Below, one piece after another: positions 17,476-25,760 of a DNA stretch of 64,000 nt. The notes beneath the pieces were generated by a model. The model did no database searches. It saw only the letters and a program-made list of their open reading frames with translations, and was not told where the DNA came from. Source of the DNA: Pseudolysinimonas yzui (GTDB lineage Bacteria > Actinomycetota > Actinomycetes > Actinomycetales > Microbacteriaceae). Location of the stretch: assembly GCF_014653215.1 (NCBI RefSeq), contig NZ_BNAI01000003.1:62001-126000 (forward strand), read 5' to 3'. Within the stretch, counting starts at the first letter, position 1. Every line of letters begins with the position of its first letter. Both the position numbers and the translations under genes were made by a program.

Positions 17476-18494
17476 GGGGTCGCGATCGCCGCCCATTCGC
17501 TGATCCAGCGCTCGCGGTTCGCGTCGATCTCGGCGGGGTCGATCACGTAGGGGTCGGTCGCGATCTCGGCGTATTCGGCCCAGGTCTCGGGCAGGGTCGC
17601 CTCGGAGTTCACCGGGAAGACATACATGTTCTCGGGGATGTCGTTCTGCACGACGGTCGAGAACAGGAAGTCGACGAGCTGCCGCGCCTCGGCGGGGTGC
17701 TCGGTGCCGGCGATGACTCCCGCGTACTCGGTCTGCCGGAAGCAGGTGTCGAGCAGAACCCCGGTAACGCCGCTCTCGAACGGCGGCGACGACGCATAGG
17801 ACACGACGAGCGGCCGGTCGCCCTCGCTCGACGGTCCCGAGAAGTCGACGTAGTAAGCATCGCTCCAGGATGCGGCGACCTTCACCTGGTTGTCGACGAG
17901 CGCCGACCAGTAGTCGGGCCACCCGTCGCCGTACGCGGCGATCGTCGCGAGCAGGAACGCGAGGCCGGGTGACGACGAGTTCGCCGCCTCGACGACGAGC
18001 AGCCCCTCGTACGCCGGGTCGATGAGGTCGTCGAGGGTCGCGGGTTCGGCCAGCCCCGCCTCGGTGAACCACTCGTGGTCGACGTTGACGCACACGTCGC
18101 CCGAGTCGATCGGGGTGAGGTACTCGCCACCCGACCCCGCCGGAAGGAGGAAAGCATCCTCGGCCTCGGTCAGGTCACCCGACACGTACTCCTCGAGCAC
18201 GCCGTTGTCAGCTGCGCGTGACGCGAAGGTGTTGTCGATGCCGAACACGACGTCGCCGAGCGGCGAATCCTTCGTGAGCACGAGCTTGTTCACCAGCTCG
18301 CCGGCGTCACCGCCGGACTGCACGTCGACGACGATGCCGGTCTGCTCGGTGAAGGCCTCGAGCGTGCCCTCGCTGAGCGCGAACGAGTCGTGCGTCACGA
18401 GCACCAGGGTGGTCGGTTCGTCGGGCGGGGTGGTGCAGCCCGCGAGGACGAGAGCGGATGCGGCAAGCGCCGCCAGGGGGATGAAACGTTGCAC
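17472..18494 (-). CDS. thiB: Thiamine ABC transporter substrate-binding lipoprotein ThiB
   Basis: The GTG at 18494, nine bases after AAAGGG, gives 340 residues. The signal peptide ends in the lipobox LAGC (Cys20). Family marks are LVLVTHDSFALSEG, SGGDAGELVNKLVLTKD, and DVVFGIDNTFASRA, which is characteristic of ThiB-type binding proteins. An ATG at 18539 is in frame, but its peptide would lack a proper signal and it has a poorer ribosome site. It is first in the thiBPQ operon; the ribosome site lies in a hairpin downstream of the TPP riboswitch. Confidence 0.92.
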   Translation of the reverse strand: MQRFIPLAALAASALVLAGCTTPPDEPTTLVLVTHDSFALSEGTLEAFTEQTGIVVDVQSGGDAGELVNKLVLTKDSPLGDVVFGIDNTFASRAADNGVLEEYVSGDLTEAEDAFLLPAGSGGEYLTPIDSGDVCVNVDHEWFTEAGLAEPATLDDLIDPAYEGLLVVEAANSSSPGLAFLLATIAAYGDGWPDYWSALVDNQVKVAASWSDAYYVDFSGPSSEGDRPLVVSYASSPPFESGVTGVLLDTCFRQTEYAGVIAGTEHPAEARQLVDFLFSTVVQNDIPENMYVFPVNSEATLPETWAEYAEIATDPYVIDPAEIDANRERWISEWAAIATP

Positions 18495-18499
18495 TGTAC

Positions 18500-18526
18500 G
18501 TGCCCTTTCGATCGGTGAAGGGGCAC
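18500..18526 (-). promoter_or_regulatory. Hairpin that can hide the thiB ribosome binding site
   Basis: On the minus strand GTGCCC (18526-18521) pairs with GGGCAC (18505-18500), and two further pairs extend it past one mismatch. The downstream arm contains the AAAGGG that precedes the thiB GTG. Lying between the TPP aptamer and the start codon, it is the likely expression platform, giving control of translation rather than of transcription termination. Confidence 0.6.
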
Positions 18527-18551
18527 GGGCGGACGACATGTCCTGAGAAGG

Positions 18552-18640
18552 CCTCCCTGCGCCGGCATGATCCGGATCAGGTTCGACGGTCGAAGCTTGG
18601 TTGCTTCCTCTCAGCCCGGCACACCGGACTCCCGTGTTCG
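18552..18640 (-). promoter_or_regulatory. TPP riboswitch (thi box)
   Basis: Read on the minus strand, the element contains GGGAGTCCGG, GGGCTGAGAGG, the near-invariant ACCTGATCCGGATCATGCC and GCGCAGGGAGG, in the order and spacing of the THI-element aptamer. It lies about 58-146 bases upstream of the thiB GTG. It senses thiamine pyrophosphate and should shut off thiBPQ when TPP is plentiful. The rest of the 18495-18806 gap holds the hairpin and, presumably, divergent promoters for thiB and the deacetylase gene; no further gene is seen. Confidence 0.95.
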
Positions 18641-18806
18641 GGGCGAGCTTATCAAGCTCGCGTCCGGCACCAACTCGACCAACAGGCATCCACGGATCGA
18701 GACTCCGCGGTGACCGTCTACTGGTGAGGGAATCAGCGCGGGTCTACAGTGTGGTCGATCGCGAGCAAGCGAGGCATCCCCATCCTTCGCCCGAAGAAGG
18801 TGACCC

Positions 18807-19640
18807 GTGAACCGCAGAGCCTTTCTGCGTGCGCTCGGCTTGAGCGCGCTCGGCGTCGGGGTCAGCACGGCGGCCATCGAGGGCGGGCTCGCGCTCACCT
18901 CCATTCCCGAGCAGGGCCGACGCCTCAGCGCACCTTCGCATCGGCGCCCGGTCCCGGCCACGGTCGAGCCCCCCGCCCTCCTGCCGCCCTACTTTCCTAC
19001 GCCGCAGCTCGCCCGCATCCCCATCCCTGGTGGAGCGATGTACGGGCTTCCCGGGGAAGGGAACCTCATCGCGTTCACGATCGACGACGGCGCGTCGAGC
19101 GAGGTGGTCGGGGCCTATGCAGAGTTCGCACGGCGGTCCGGGATGCGGCTGACCTTCTTCGTCACCGCGCAGTATCCCTCGTGGACCGAGCACGCGGCGG
19201 CGTTGCGACCCATGGTGGAGTCGGGGCAGGTCCAGATGGCGAACCACACGTTTTCGCATCCCGACTTCCTGAAGTCCAGCGATGGACGCATCCGTGAGGA
19301 ACTCGAACGGTGCGGCGACTTCATCCGCTCGACCTTCGGCGTCGAGGCGGCGCCCTACTTCCGTCCGCCCTACGGCAACTACGACGGCCGGGTGCTGTCC
19401 GCGGCACGGTCGGTGGGCTATCGGCAGGCTGTGCATTGGTACGGGTCGGTCGGCGACTCGGGGCCGATATCGGATGCCAACATGTCGATGCTCATCGACC
19501 GCTGGTTCTTGCCACAGCACATCGTCATCGGTCACGCCAACGTCGGGACCGTGCTCAACCATTTCGACGAGATCGCCGCCACGATTCGGAATCGCGGGTT
19601 GCAGCCGATCACGCTCGACGATCTGTTCGTACGAGCGTAG
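18807..19640 (+). CDS. Polysaccharide deacetylase (NodB domain), exported
   Basis: The GTG start gives 277 residues with a twin-Arg-like N-terminus (MNRRAFLRALG) and a hydrophobic stretch, then a Pro-rich linker. NodB motifs are present: FTIDDG (Asp93, Asp94), NHTFSH (His147, His151) as zinc ligands, and RPPYGNYD as motif 3. The enzyme removes acetyl groups from peptidoglycan or another cell-surface glycan outside the membrane. The exact substrate is unknown. It stands upstream of the EXPERA-like gene with a gap of only 13 bases, so the two are probably cotranscribed. Confidence 0.88.
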   Translation: MNRRAFLRALGLSALGVGVSTAAIEGGLALTSIPEQGRRLSAPSHRRPVPATVEPPALLPPYFPTPQLARIPIPGGAMYGLPGEGNLIAFTIDDGASSEVVGAYAEFARRSGMRLTFFVTAQYPSWTEHAAALRPMVESGQVQMANHTFSHPDFLKSSDGRIREELERCGDFIRSTFGVEAAPYFRPPYGNYDGRVLSAARSVGYRQAVHWYGSVGDSGPISDANMSMLIDRWFLPQHIVIGHANVGTVLNHFDEIAATIRNRGLQPITLDDLFVRA

Positions 19641-19653
19641 TTACACTGGCGCC

Positions 19654-20163
19654 GTGACTGCGACCCCCGTCGAGAACCTTCCGCTGCGCAAACGCCCCAT
19701 CGACATCTTCTTCGCAGTGATGTTCTCGCTCTTCATCGTGACGTCGTGCATCGCCGACATGCTCCCCACCCTCGGCGTCGACTTCACCCGGCCCGACGGC
19801 ACCTTCCTGGTCGACTCGAACTACTGGTACGCCCACGACGCCGACCCGCTGTTCATGAACCCGCCCGTGTGGATGCGCATCGTCACCGGGCTGTCGGCCT
19901 TCGTCTATCTCGCGTTCTACCTCGTACTCGTGCCGTCTCTCATCAGGGGATGGAATCGCATCCAGCTCCCCGCCGTGATCTACGCGACGATGATCGCGAG
20001 CATCACCGGCATCATCGTGTTCGGCGTGGAGTTCTTCGGCGAGCCGGAGTTCCAGACGCAGAACCCGGCGAAGTTCCTCGCCTTCAACCTGCCCTACGTG
20101 CTCATCCCGCTGCTGCTGCTCATCCGGATGCGCAAGCCGCTCCCCTTCACGCGCACGTTCTGA
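19654..20163 (+). CDS. EXPERA/EBP-like four-TM membrane protein
   Basis: The GTG at 19654 gives 169 residues with four hydrophobic segments: about 15-38, 66-88, 97-120 and 135-152. The motifs RPIDIFFAVMFSLFIVTSC, NPPVWMRIVTGLSAFVYL and the acidic FGVEFFGEPEF resemble the EXPERA domain of sterol isomerase EBP, TMEM97 and TM6SF proteins. This is recalled resemblance only, and bacterial members have no assigned reaction. Upstream in-frame sequence belongs to the deacetylase gene in another frame. Confidence 0.6.
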   Translation: MTATPVENLPLRKRPIDIFFAVMFSLFIVTSCIADMLPTLGVDFTRPDGTFLVDSNYWYAHDADPLFMNPPVWMRIVTGLSAFVYLAFYLVLVPSLIRGWNRIQLPAVIYATMIASITGIIVFGVEFFGEPEFQTQNPAKFLAFNLPYVLIPLLLLIRMRKPLPFTRTF

Positions 20164-20179
20164 CCCGTCACAGCTCGGC

Positions 20180-20980
20180 TCAGTGCTGCGCCTGATCGGC
20201 CCCGGCAAGACGCTGCGCGAGCCAGATCGGCACCACCGAGACGGCGACCAGCATGACGGCGATGACGCTCACGATCGGTGCCTGATTCGGGCGGAACAGG
20301 TTCTCGAAGATCCAGATGGGCAGTGTGGTGACCCCGCTGCCCGCGGTGAACGTCGTGACGATGATCTCGTCGAACGACAGCGCGAAGGCCAGCAGGCCGC
20401 CCGCAAGGAGGGCGGACCTCAGCTGCGGGAAGGTGACGAGGCGGAACGTGGTCCAGATGCCGGCCCCGAGGTCGGCCGAGGCCTCCTCGAGCGACGTCCC
20501 GGTGCGACGCAACCGCGCGATGACGTTGTTGAACACCGTGACGATGCAGAAGGTCGCATGGGCCACGATGATCGTGAAGATGCCGAGTCGCACGTCGATG
20601 ATCGTGCGGAAGAAGTTGTTGAGCGCGATGCCCGTCACGATTCCCGGCAGCGCGATCGGCAGGATGACCAGGAGACTGACGACGTCTCGCCCGAAGAACC
20701 GGTAGCGCTGCAGAGCGATGGCCACGAGGGTTCCGAGCACGAGCGAGATGGCGGTCGCCCCGAGCGCGATCTGCACGCTCGTGCCGATGGCCTCGAGCGC
20801 GCCGACGTTGCGGAAGGCGCGACCCCACCACTCGAGGGTGAAGCCCGGTGGCGGCCAGGTGAGGGTCGTGGAGGTCGAGAACGAGTTGACGAGCACGACC
20901 CCGAGCGGCAGATAGATGACCGCGAGCACGAGCGTCGTCACCGTGGCGAGGACCGCCCGGGCCGTGCTGCTCAGTCTCAT
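20180..20980 (-). CDS. Pot-type ABC transporter permease (PotC-like)
   Basis: The ATG at 20980 gives 266 residues beginning MRLSSTARAVLATV. Six hydrophobic segments and the EAA loop EEASADLGAGIWTTFRLVTFP, together with LSFDEIIVTTFTAG, mark the PotC/PotI branch. It pairs with the permease encoded eight bases upstream to form the channel of a polyamine- or opine-type importer. Longer upstream reading overlaps that gene and is rejected. It is last in the operon ATPase, binding protein, permease B, permease C. Confidence 0.88.
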   Translation of the reverse strand: MRLSSTARAVLATVTTLVLAVIYLPLGVVLVNSFSTSTTLTWPPPGFTLEWWGRAFRNVGALEAIGTSVQIALGATAISLVLGTLVAIALQRYRFFGRDVVSLLVILPIALPGIVTGIALNNFFRTIIDVRLGIFTIIVAHATFCIVTVFNNVIARLRRTGTSLEEASADLGAGIWTTFRLVTFPQLRSALLAGGLLAFALSFDEIIVTTFTAGSGVTTLPIWIFENLFRPNQAPIVSVIAVMLVAVSVVPIWLAQRLAGADQAQH

Positions 20981-20988
20981 CCCGGCAC

Positions 20989-21915
20989 CTAGAGATTCTC
21001 GAGAGCGCCGGAGCGGCGCGCGGCGGCGAGGTAGACGATCATGATCGAGATCGGGATGAGCGCGATCGCGGCGGCGAGGGGCAGGTTGTTGGCCGCCCCG
21101 ACGTTCGTGTAGACGAGGTTGCCGAGCATCTGACTCGCGCCCCCGACGATGTTGACGGTGATGTAGTCGCCCAGCGAAAGCGAGAAGCTGAAGATCGATG
21201 CCGCGATGATCGCGGGCTTCAGCATGGGCAACACCACCGACACGATGGTGCGCCACGTCTTCGCGCCGAGGTCTCCCGACGCCTCCAGGAGTGAGTTCGG
21301 AACGCGCTCCAGCCCCGCGTAGATCGGCAAGATCACATACGGCAACCACAGGTAGGCGAGCGTGAGGACGACCGCGGGCAGTCCATAGCCCGGCGTCTGC
21401 CCGCCGAACGGTTCGACCACACTCGCCCACACGCCGCCTTCGGAGAGCACCGAGCGCCAGGCATACGCCTTCACGAGGTAGCTCGCCCAGAGCGGCATGA
21501 GGACCGCCACGACGAGGATGCGTTGCAGGCGTGGTCCGGCGACCTTCGCCATGAAGAACGCGATCGGCAAGGCGATGAGGATGTCGACGACGGTCACGAG
21601 CAACGCGACCCCGATGGTTCGCAGCGTGACCGTCTGGTAGAGCGCACCGGTCACGACATCGACGATGTTGTCGAACGTCCACTCGATGCGCACCTCCCCC
21701 GTAAACGAGTCCACGGTCCAGAGCGCGGTGACGAGCAGTGCGGCGAGCGCGACGATGTAGACCGCGCCGAGCCAGAACAGCGGAGCCGTGAGCAGGAGGA
21801 TGAGTCTCGCCCAGGAGAACCTGCTCAGGAACACCGAGATCCGGCGCGCCGGAGTCATCCGCGGTTGCGGGACCCCGGCGCGCGTGGGTGTCGGCGTTGC
21901 CGCACTGCTCGTCAC
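20989..21915 (-). CDS. Pot-type ABC transporter permease (PotB-like)
   Basis: The GTG at 21915, with AAGGG eleven bases upstream and seven bases after the binding-protein stop, gives 308 residues. Six membrane segments are seen, with a large periplasmic-side loop after the first (SFTGEVRIEWTFDNIVDV), typical of PotB. The EAA loop is EASGDLGAKTWRTIVSVVLP, followed by SLGDYITVNIVGG. It forms a heterodimeric channel with the PotC-like protein. An ATG at MTPARRISVF further in is an alternative start. Confidence 0.88.
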   Translation of the reverse strand: MTSSAATPTPTRAGVPQPRMTPARRISVFLSRFSWARLILLLTAPLFWLGAVYIVALAALLVTALWTVDSFTGEVRIEWTFDNIVDVVTGALYQTVTLRTIGVALLVTVVDILIALPIAFFMAKVAGPRLQRILVVAVLMPLWASYLVKAYAWRSVLSEGGVWASVVEPFGGQTPGYGLPAVVLTLAYLWLPYVILPIYAGLERVPNSLLEASGDLGAKTWRTIVSVVLPMLKPAIIAASIFSFSLSLGDYITVNIVGGASQMLGNLVYTNVGAANNLPLAAAIALIPISIMIVYLAAARRSGALENL

Positions 21916-21922
21916 GATGAGA

Positions 21923-23104
21923 TCAGCCCTTGATCTCCGACCAGGCTTCGGTCCACGCCGCGTAGTCGACGCACTCGACGTCGGTACGACCGTCGACGCA
22001 GTCGGCGATCGGCGTGGTCCAGTACCAGATCTGCGACGCGTACTCCTCGTCGCCCGCGTGGTACGCCTCGCAGTCGTCGCGGAAGTCGCACGCGGCTTCG
22101 CTCGACGGTGCTTCACCGAAGTACGCGGTCGCCTGGGCGTTGACCTCAGGGCTCGCGATCCAGTCGAGCCACGCGTAGGCGCAGTTCGGGTTCTCGGCGT
22201 CGGAGGTGATCATCCAGGTGTCCGACCATCCGGTCGCACCCTCTTCCGGCAGCACGACGGCGGTCGTGGCTCCCTCTCCTTCGAGGACGTTCTGGATGAC
22301 CTGCCATGTGGTACCGGCGACGGAGTCTCCCGTCTGGAAGGCCTGGATCTCCTTGAGGTAGTCCGACCAGTACTCACCGACATGCTCGCGCTGGGCTTTC
22401 AGCAGATCGACGGCGGCTTGGAACTGCTCCTCATCGAGGGCATACGGGTTCTCGATGCCGAGCTCGGGTTGATGTGCCATCAGGTAGACCGCCGCGTCGG
22501 CGATGTAGATCGGCGAGTCGTACGCGGTGATCTTGCCCGAGTAGGCGCTCGCCCCGTCGAACACGACGTCCCACGAGGTGGGTGCCGGGTTGACGACCTC
22601 CGTGTTGTAGAGCAGGAGGTTGGCGCCGTAGCCGTGCGGCACGCCATAGGACTGGCCGTCGACCGAGTTCCACTCCTGTTCCTTGAGGAAGTCGAACACC
22701 CCGTCGTAGCTAGGGATGAGGTCGGTGTTGACCGCGGCGACGTCGCCGGCTGCGATGAGCCGCAGCGTCGCGTCACCCGACGCGGCGACGACGTCGTACC
22801 CGCCCGAACGCACCAGGTTGACCGCTTCGTCGGAGGTGCCATAGGCCTGGGCGTCGACCATACATCCGGTCTCATCCTCGAAGCCCGACACCCAGTCGAC
22901 GGCCGGATCGTTGCTGCCGTCTTCGACATAGCCGGGCCACGCGAGGATCGAGACGGAGCCCTCGAAGTCGCCCAGCTCGGTCGGAAGGCCCCCGTCATCA
23001 CCCCCCGGTCCCGAGGCGGTGCCGCAGGCGGTGAGAAGCGCGGTCGTCGAGACGATCGCGAGGGCGGCGAAGATCGCCGACCTCCGTGATGCCGTGTTGC
23101 GCAT
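21923..23104 (-). CDS. Pot-type substrate-binding lipoprotein (PotD/PotF family)
   Basis: The ATG at 23104 has AGGAG eight bases upstream. The 393-residue product has a lipobox LTAC (Cys27), a Gly/Asp linker and the family opening VSILAWPGYVEDG. YNTEVV and the Trp-rich pocket residues (EWNSVDG, TTWQVI, WLDWIASPEV) are in the expected places. Family members bind putrescine, spermidine or related amines outside the membrane. The C-terminal third carries extra Cys residues (ENPNCAY, AACDFRDDCEAY, IADCVDG, VECVDY), unusual for the family, which may form disulfides. Confidence 0.88.
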   Translation of the reverse strand: MRNTASRRSAIFAALAIVSTTALLTACGTASGPGGDDGGLPTELGDFEGSVSILAWPGYVEDGSNDPAVDWVSGFEDETGCMVDAQAYGTSDEAVNLVRSGGYDVVAASGDATLRLIAAGDVAAVNTDLIPSYDGVFDFLKEQEWNSVDGQSYGVPHGYGANLLLYNTEVVNPAPTSWDVVFDGASAYSGKITAYDSPIYIADAAVYLMAHQPELGIENPYALDEEQFQAAVDLLKAQREHVGEYWSDYLKEIQAFQTGDSVAGTTWQVIQNVLEGEGATTAVVLPEEGATGWSDTWMITSDAENPNCAYAWLDWIASPEVNAQATAYFGEAPSSEAACDFRDDCEAYHAGDEEYASQIWYWTTPIADCVDGRTDVECVDYAAWTEAWSEIKG

Positions 23105-23148
23105 TGCGTTCTCCTTCTCTTGATGGGTGGAACTGGAGGTGAGCATGC

Positions 23149-24147
23149 TCAGCCGACCGATCCGAGGCTGACGAGATCGGCGGTCGCGAATCGGGCGAGG
23201 ACGGCATCTCCGCGCCGGTCGTGGTCGGCGCGGGTCGTGACGTTCTGCTCGAGCACGGTGAGTCGACGTCCGTCCGCCAGTTCGACGAGCAGTCGGGTCG
23301 CGGTACCGAGGTAGATGACCTCGGCGATCGTGCCCGGCAGCGACACGATGCCGGCCGTCGCTGCGGTTCCCGGCGCGGCGAGGACGATCTTCTCCGGCCG
23401 AATGGAGGCGGTGCCCGAAACTCCGAGCAGCGCATGCGCCGCGGACTCCTCGAAGATGTTCGACGTGCCGACGAACGACGCCACGAACGGGGAGGCCGGG
23501 CTCTCGTAGATCTCGGCCGGCGTGCCGAGCTGCTCGATCCTGCCGGCGTTGAACACGGCGATCCGGTCGCTCAGAGTCAGCGCCTCCTCCTGATCATGGG
23601 TGACGAAGATGAAGGTGATCCCGAGGGAGCGCTGCAGCTCCTTCAGCTCGACTTGCATCTGCTCGCGCAGCTTGAGGTCGAGGGCGCCGAGCGGCTCGTC
23701 GAGGAGCAGCGCCTTCGGCTGCACGACGGTCGCCCGCGCCAGGGCGACGCGCTGGCGCTGACCGCCGGAGAGCTGGCTGGGTTTGCGATCGCCGAAGCCG
23801 GCAAGGGCGACCGACTCGAGGGCCGCGAGCGCGATCTCCCGCCGACGAGCTCGCGGCACGCCGCGCACCCGAAGGCCGTAGGCCACGTTCTCAGCCACCG
23901 TCATGTGCGGGAACAGGGCGTAGTCCTGGAAGACCGTGTTGATGTCGCGGTCGAATGGCGCGCGGTCGGTCACATCCACCCCGCGGAGCTCGATCGTTCC
24001 GGAGGTCGCCGTCTCGAAGCCGGCGATGAGTCGCAGCACGGTCGTCTTGCCCGACCCCGAGGGGCCCAACATGGAGAAGAATTCGCCCTCGGCGATGTCG
24101 AGGTTCAGATTGTCGACAGCGACAACGGAACCGAATGACTTCGTCAA
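23149..24147 (-). CDS. Pot-type ABC transporter ATP-binding protein (PotA-like)
   Basis: From the only canonical start available (TTG at 24147) the protein has 332 residues with Walker [11 protein letters not shown]-loop [11 protein letters not shown], signature [13 protein letters not shown], Walker [12 protein letters not shown] and a C-terminal TOBE domain (about residues 225-325). Homology extends eleven codons further upstream ([10 protein letters not shown], the first strand of the ABC fold), so the real start is probably near 24180. There the codon is ATC, or ACG one codon later, just after GAGGAG. It is first in the Pot-type operon, divergent from the GntR gene. Confidence 0.88.
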   Translation of the reverse strand: MTKSFGSVVAVDNLNLDIAEGEFFSMLGPSGSGKTTVLRLIAGFETATSGTIELRGVDVTDRAPFDRDINTVFQDYALFPHMTVAENVAYGLRVRGVPRARRREIALAALESVALAGFGDRKPSQLSGGQRQRVALARATVVQPKALLLDEPLGALDLKLREQMQVELKELQRSLGITFIFVTHDQEEALTLSDRIAVFNAGRIEQLGTPAEIYESPASPFVASFVGTSNIFEESAAHALLGVSGTASIRPEKIVLAAPGTAATAGIVSLPGTIAEVIYLGTATRLLVELADGRRLTVLEQNVTTRADHDRRGDAVLARFATADLVSLGSVG

Positions 24148-24286
24148 TCCGGTGAGGCGGATCGCTGGTGTCGTCGTGATCGCTCCTCGGGGGAAGGTGT
24201 TCCGATAAGGGAATCATATGGAAGCAGATGTCAACAACGCATCGGGCATGTTACGGTCAGGTCACGAACGCTGAACCGGGAAATCC

Positions 24287-25036
24287 ATGCCGCAGTCCAT
24301 CCGCGTCACGACCGCCGCGCGAGCGGCTGTCTTCGCCCCGATCGCGGGCGGCGGTCGAGCCGAGCTGGTGGCTCAACGACTGAGCGACGCGATCGATCTG
24401 GGGCTGCTCAGCGGCGGCGAGAAGCTGCCGAGCGAAGCCGCCATGGCCCGGCAGTTCGGGGTCGCGACCGTGACCGCTCGCGAAGCGCTCGAATCCCTGC
24501 GCGATCGCGGCTTGGTCGAAACCCGTCGGGGTCGTGACGGGGGCAGCTTCGTGATCGCGAGCGGTTCCCGGGCGGCGCGCATCGCGCGCAGGGTCGCGAG
24601 TCTGTCTCGGGTCGAGCTGCGCGACATGGGCGTGCACTATGCCGCGATCGCCGGGGCGGCCGCCGAACTCGCGGCCGACCGCGCGACCGATGACGACATC
24701 AGCCACCTCCGGGAGGCCGCAGAGGCCGCGGACCCCGACGACGAGACCTCGGCACGCCGTGCAGAGGGAACGTTCCGGCTCGAAGTCGCCGCCCTCTCCC
24801 AGTCGGCGCGGCTGGTGCGCGAGGAGCTGCGACTCCAGGCGGAGTTCGCGCCGCTGCTGTGGTGGTGTCTGCGCGACCGCACCGAACGATGGAACAGCCG
24901 CAACGAGCACCTCGCCGTGGTCGCCGCGATCGAGTCCCTGGACGGGATCGAGGCACGGCGACGCACTGTCGCCCACATCGGCGGCGCCATAGAGTGGCTG
25001 CTCGACCAGAAGACCGCTCTCGAGGCTGGGGACTGA
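24287..25036 (+). CDS. GntR-family regulator, FadR/FCD subfamily
   Basis: The 249-residue DNA-binding protein has a winged helix at about residues 25-85 (LAQRLSDAI-like helix, KLPSEAAMARQFGVATVTAREAL, and the wing GLVETRRGRDGGSFVI). An all-helical FCD-like effector domain follows. It is divergent from the Pot-type importer, so it most likely controls that operon in response to the transported solute. The next gene, for a Cache-domain protein, starts two bases after its stop, indicating cotranscription. Confidence 0.88.
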   Translation: MPQSIRVTTAARAAVFAPIAGGGRAELVAQRLSDAIDLGLLSGGEKLPSEAAMARQFGVATVTAREALESLRDRGLVETRRGRDGGSFVIASGSRAARIARRVASLSRVELRDMGVHYAAIAGAAAELAADRATDDDISHLREAAEAADPDDETSARRAEGTFRLEVAALSQSARLVREELRLQAEFAPLLWWCLRDRTERWNSRNEHLAVVAAIESLDGIEARRRTVAHIGGAIEWLLDQKTALEAGD

Positions 25037-25038
25037 CG

Positions 25039-25752
25039 ATGCCCACGACGCTGGATGCCGCGGTGCGGGAGTGCGTCGACGCGATCGACCGCACCTTCGG
25101 TGGGGTGTTCGCGCGGATCGACGCATGGCGCACGCTGATCGAGGCCTACGTCGATCAGCACGACGGGGCACCGACCGTCGACAGCATCGACCGGCTCGTC
25201 GAGTCGATCACGGTGCCGGAGCTCTCCGTCGACGGAGCGCTCGTGATCGGGGCGGGCTTCGTTGCGACCCCAGGATTCCTGCCCGACGCGGAGTGGCACC
25301 TCGCCTGGTGGCTGGGGCACTCCAACACGTTCGGCGTCGGTTCGGCCGACCCCGCGATTCGGCGCCTGCTCGCCGAAGAGAATCCGGAGTCGGAGAGTTT
25401 TCGCGATTACACGACACTCGAGTGGTGGCGCGTTCCGACGACGACCGGCGCCCGACACGTCACCGGCCCGTACGTCGACTACCTCTGCACCGACGACTAC
25501 ACGCTCACGCTGACGATGCCCGCCTACCACGGCGACCGGCTGATCGGTGTCGTCGGCGCCGACCTCTACGTGAACGACGTCGAGCGTGCCCTCCTGGCCC
25601 ACCTTCGCGGCCTTGAGGCCGCAACGGTCGTCAACGCGTCCGGTCGCGTCGTGGTGTCGACCGATCCGCATCGCCCGACCGGGTCGCTGCTACGCACGTC
25701 CGGTGAACGCATCCCGTGTGCCACCGTCGGGGTCGCCCTCGTGCTCGGGTGA
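25039..25752 (+). CDS. Soluble Cache (PDC-like) domain protein
   Basis: The start is an ATG two bases after the GntR stop. The 237 residues have no signal peptide or membrane segment. A helical N-terminal part precedes a Cache-like fold with ARHVTGPYVDYLCTDDYTLTL, the strand pair LIGVVGADLYVNDVE and the ending VNASGRVVVSTDP, typical of ligand-binding Cache domains. Cache domains are normally extracellular sensors on kinases or chemoreceptors; a free cytosolic one coupled to a regulator suggests an intracellular solute sensor or binding partner for the Pot-type substrate. That role is inference. Confidence 0.75.
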   Translation: MPTTLDAAVRECVDAIDRTFGGVFARIDAWRTLIEAYVDQHDGAPTVDSIDRLVESITVPELSVDGALVIGAGFVATPGFLPDAEWHLAWWLGHSNTFGVGSADPAIRRLLAEENPESESFRDYTTLEWWRVPTTTGARHVTGPYVDYLCTDDYTLTLTMPAYHGDRLIGVVGADLYVNDVERALLAHLRGLEAATVVNASGRVVVSTDPHRPTGSLLRTSGERIPCATVGVALVLG

Positions 25753-25760
25753 CGGACCCC

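Noticed and set aside
17476-18093. N-terminal extension of the ThiP reading frame
   Set aside because: It overlaps nearly half of thiB, is Arg-rich without membrane segments, and a GTG coupled to the thiB stop gives the standard ThiP length.
21788-23089. Open frame of 433 codons antisense to the Pot-type binding protein
   Set aside because: No motifs, and Arg/Val/Asp-rich composition from GC bias; the minus strand encodes the full lipoprotein.
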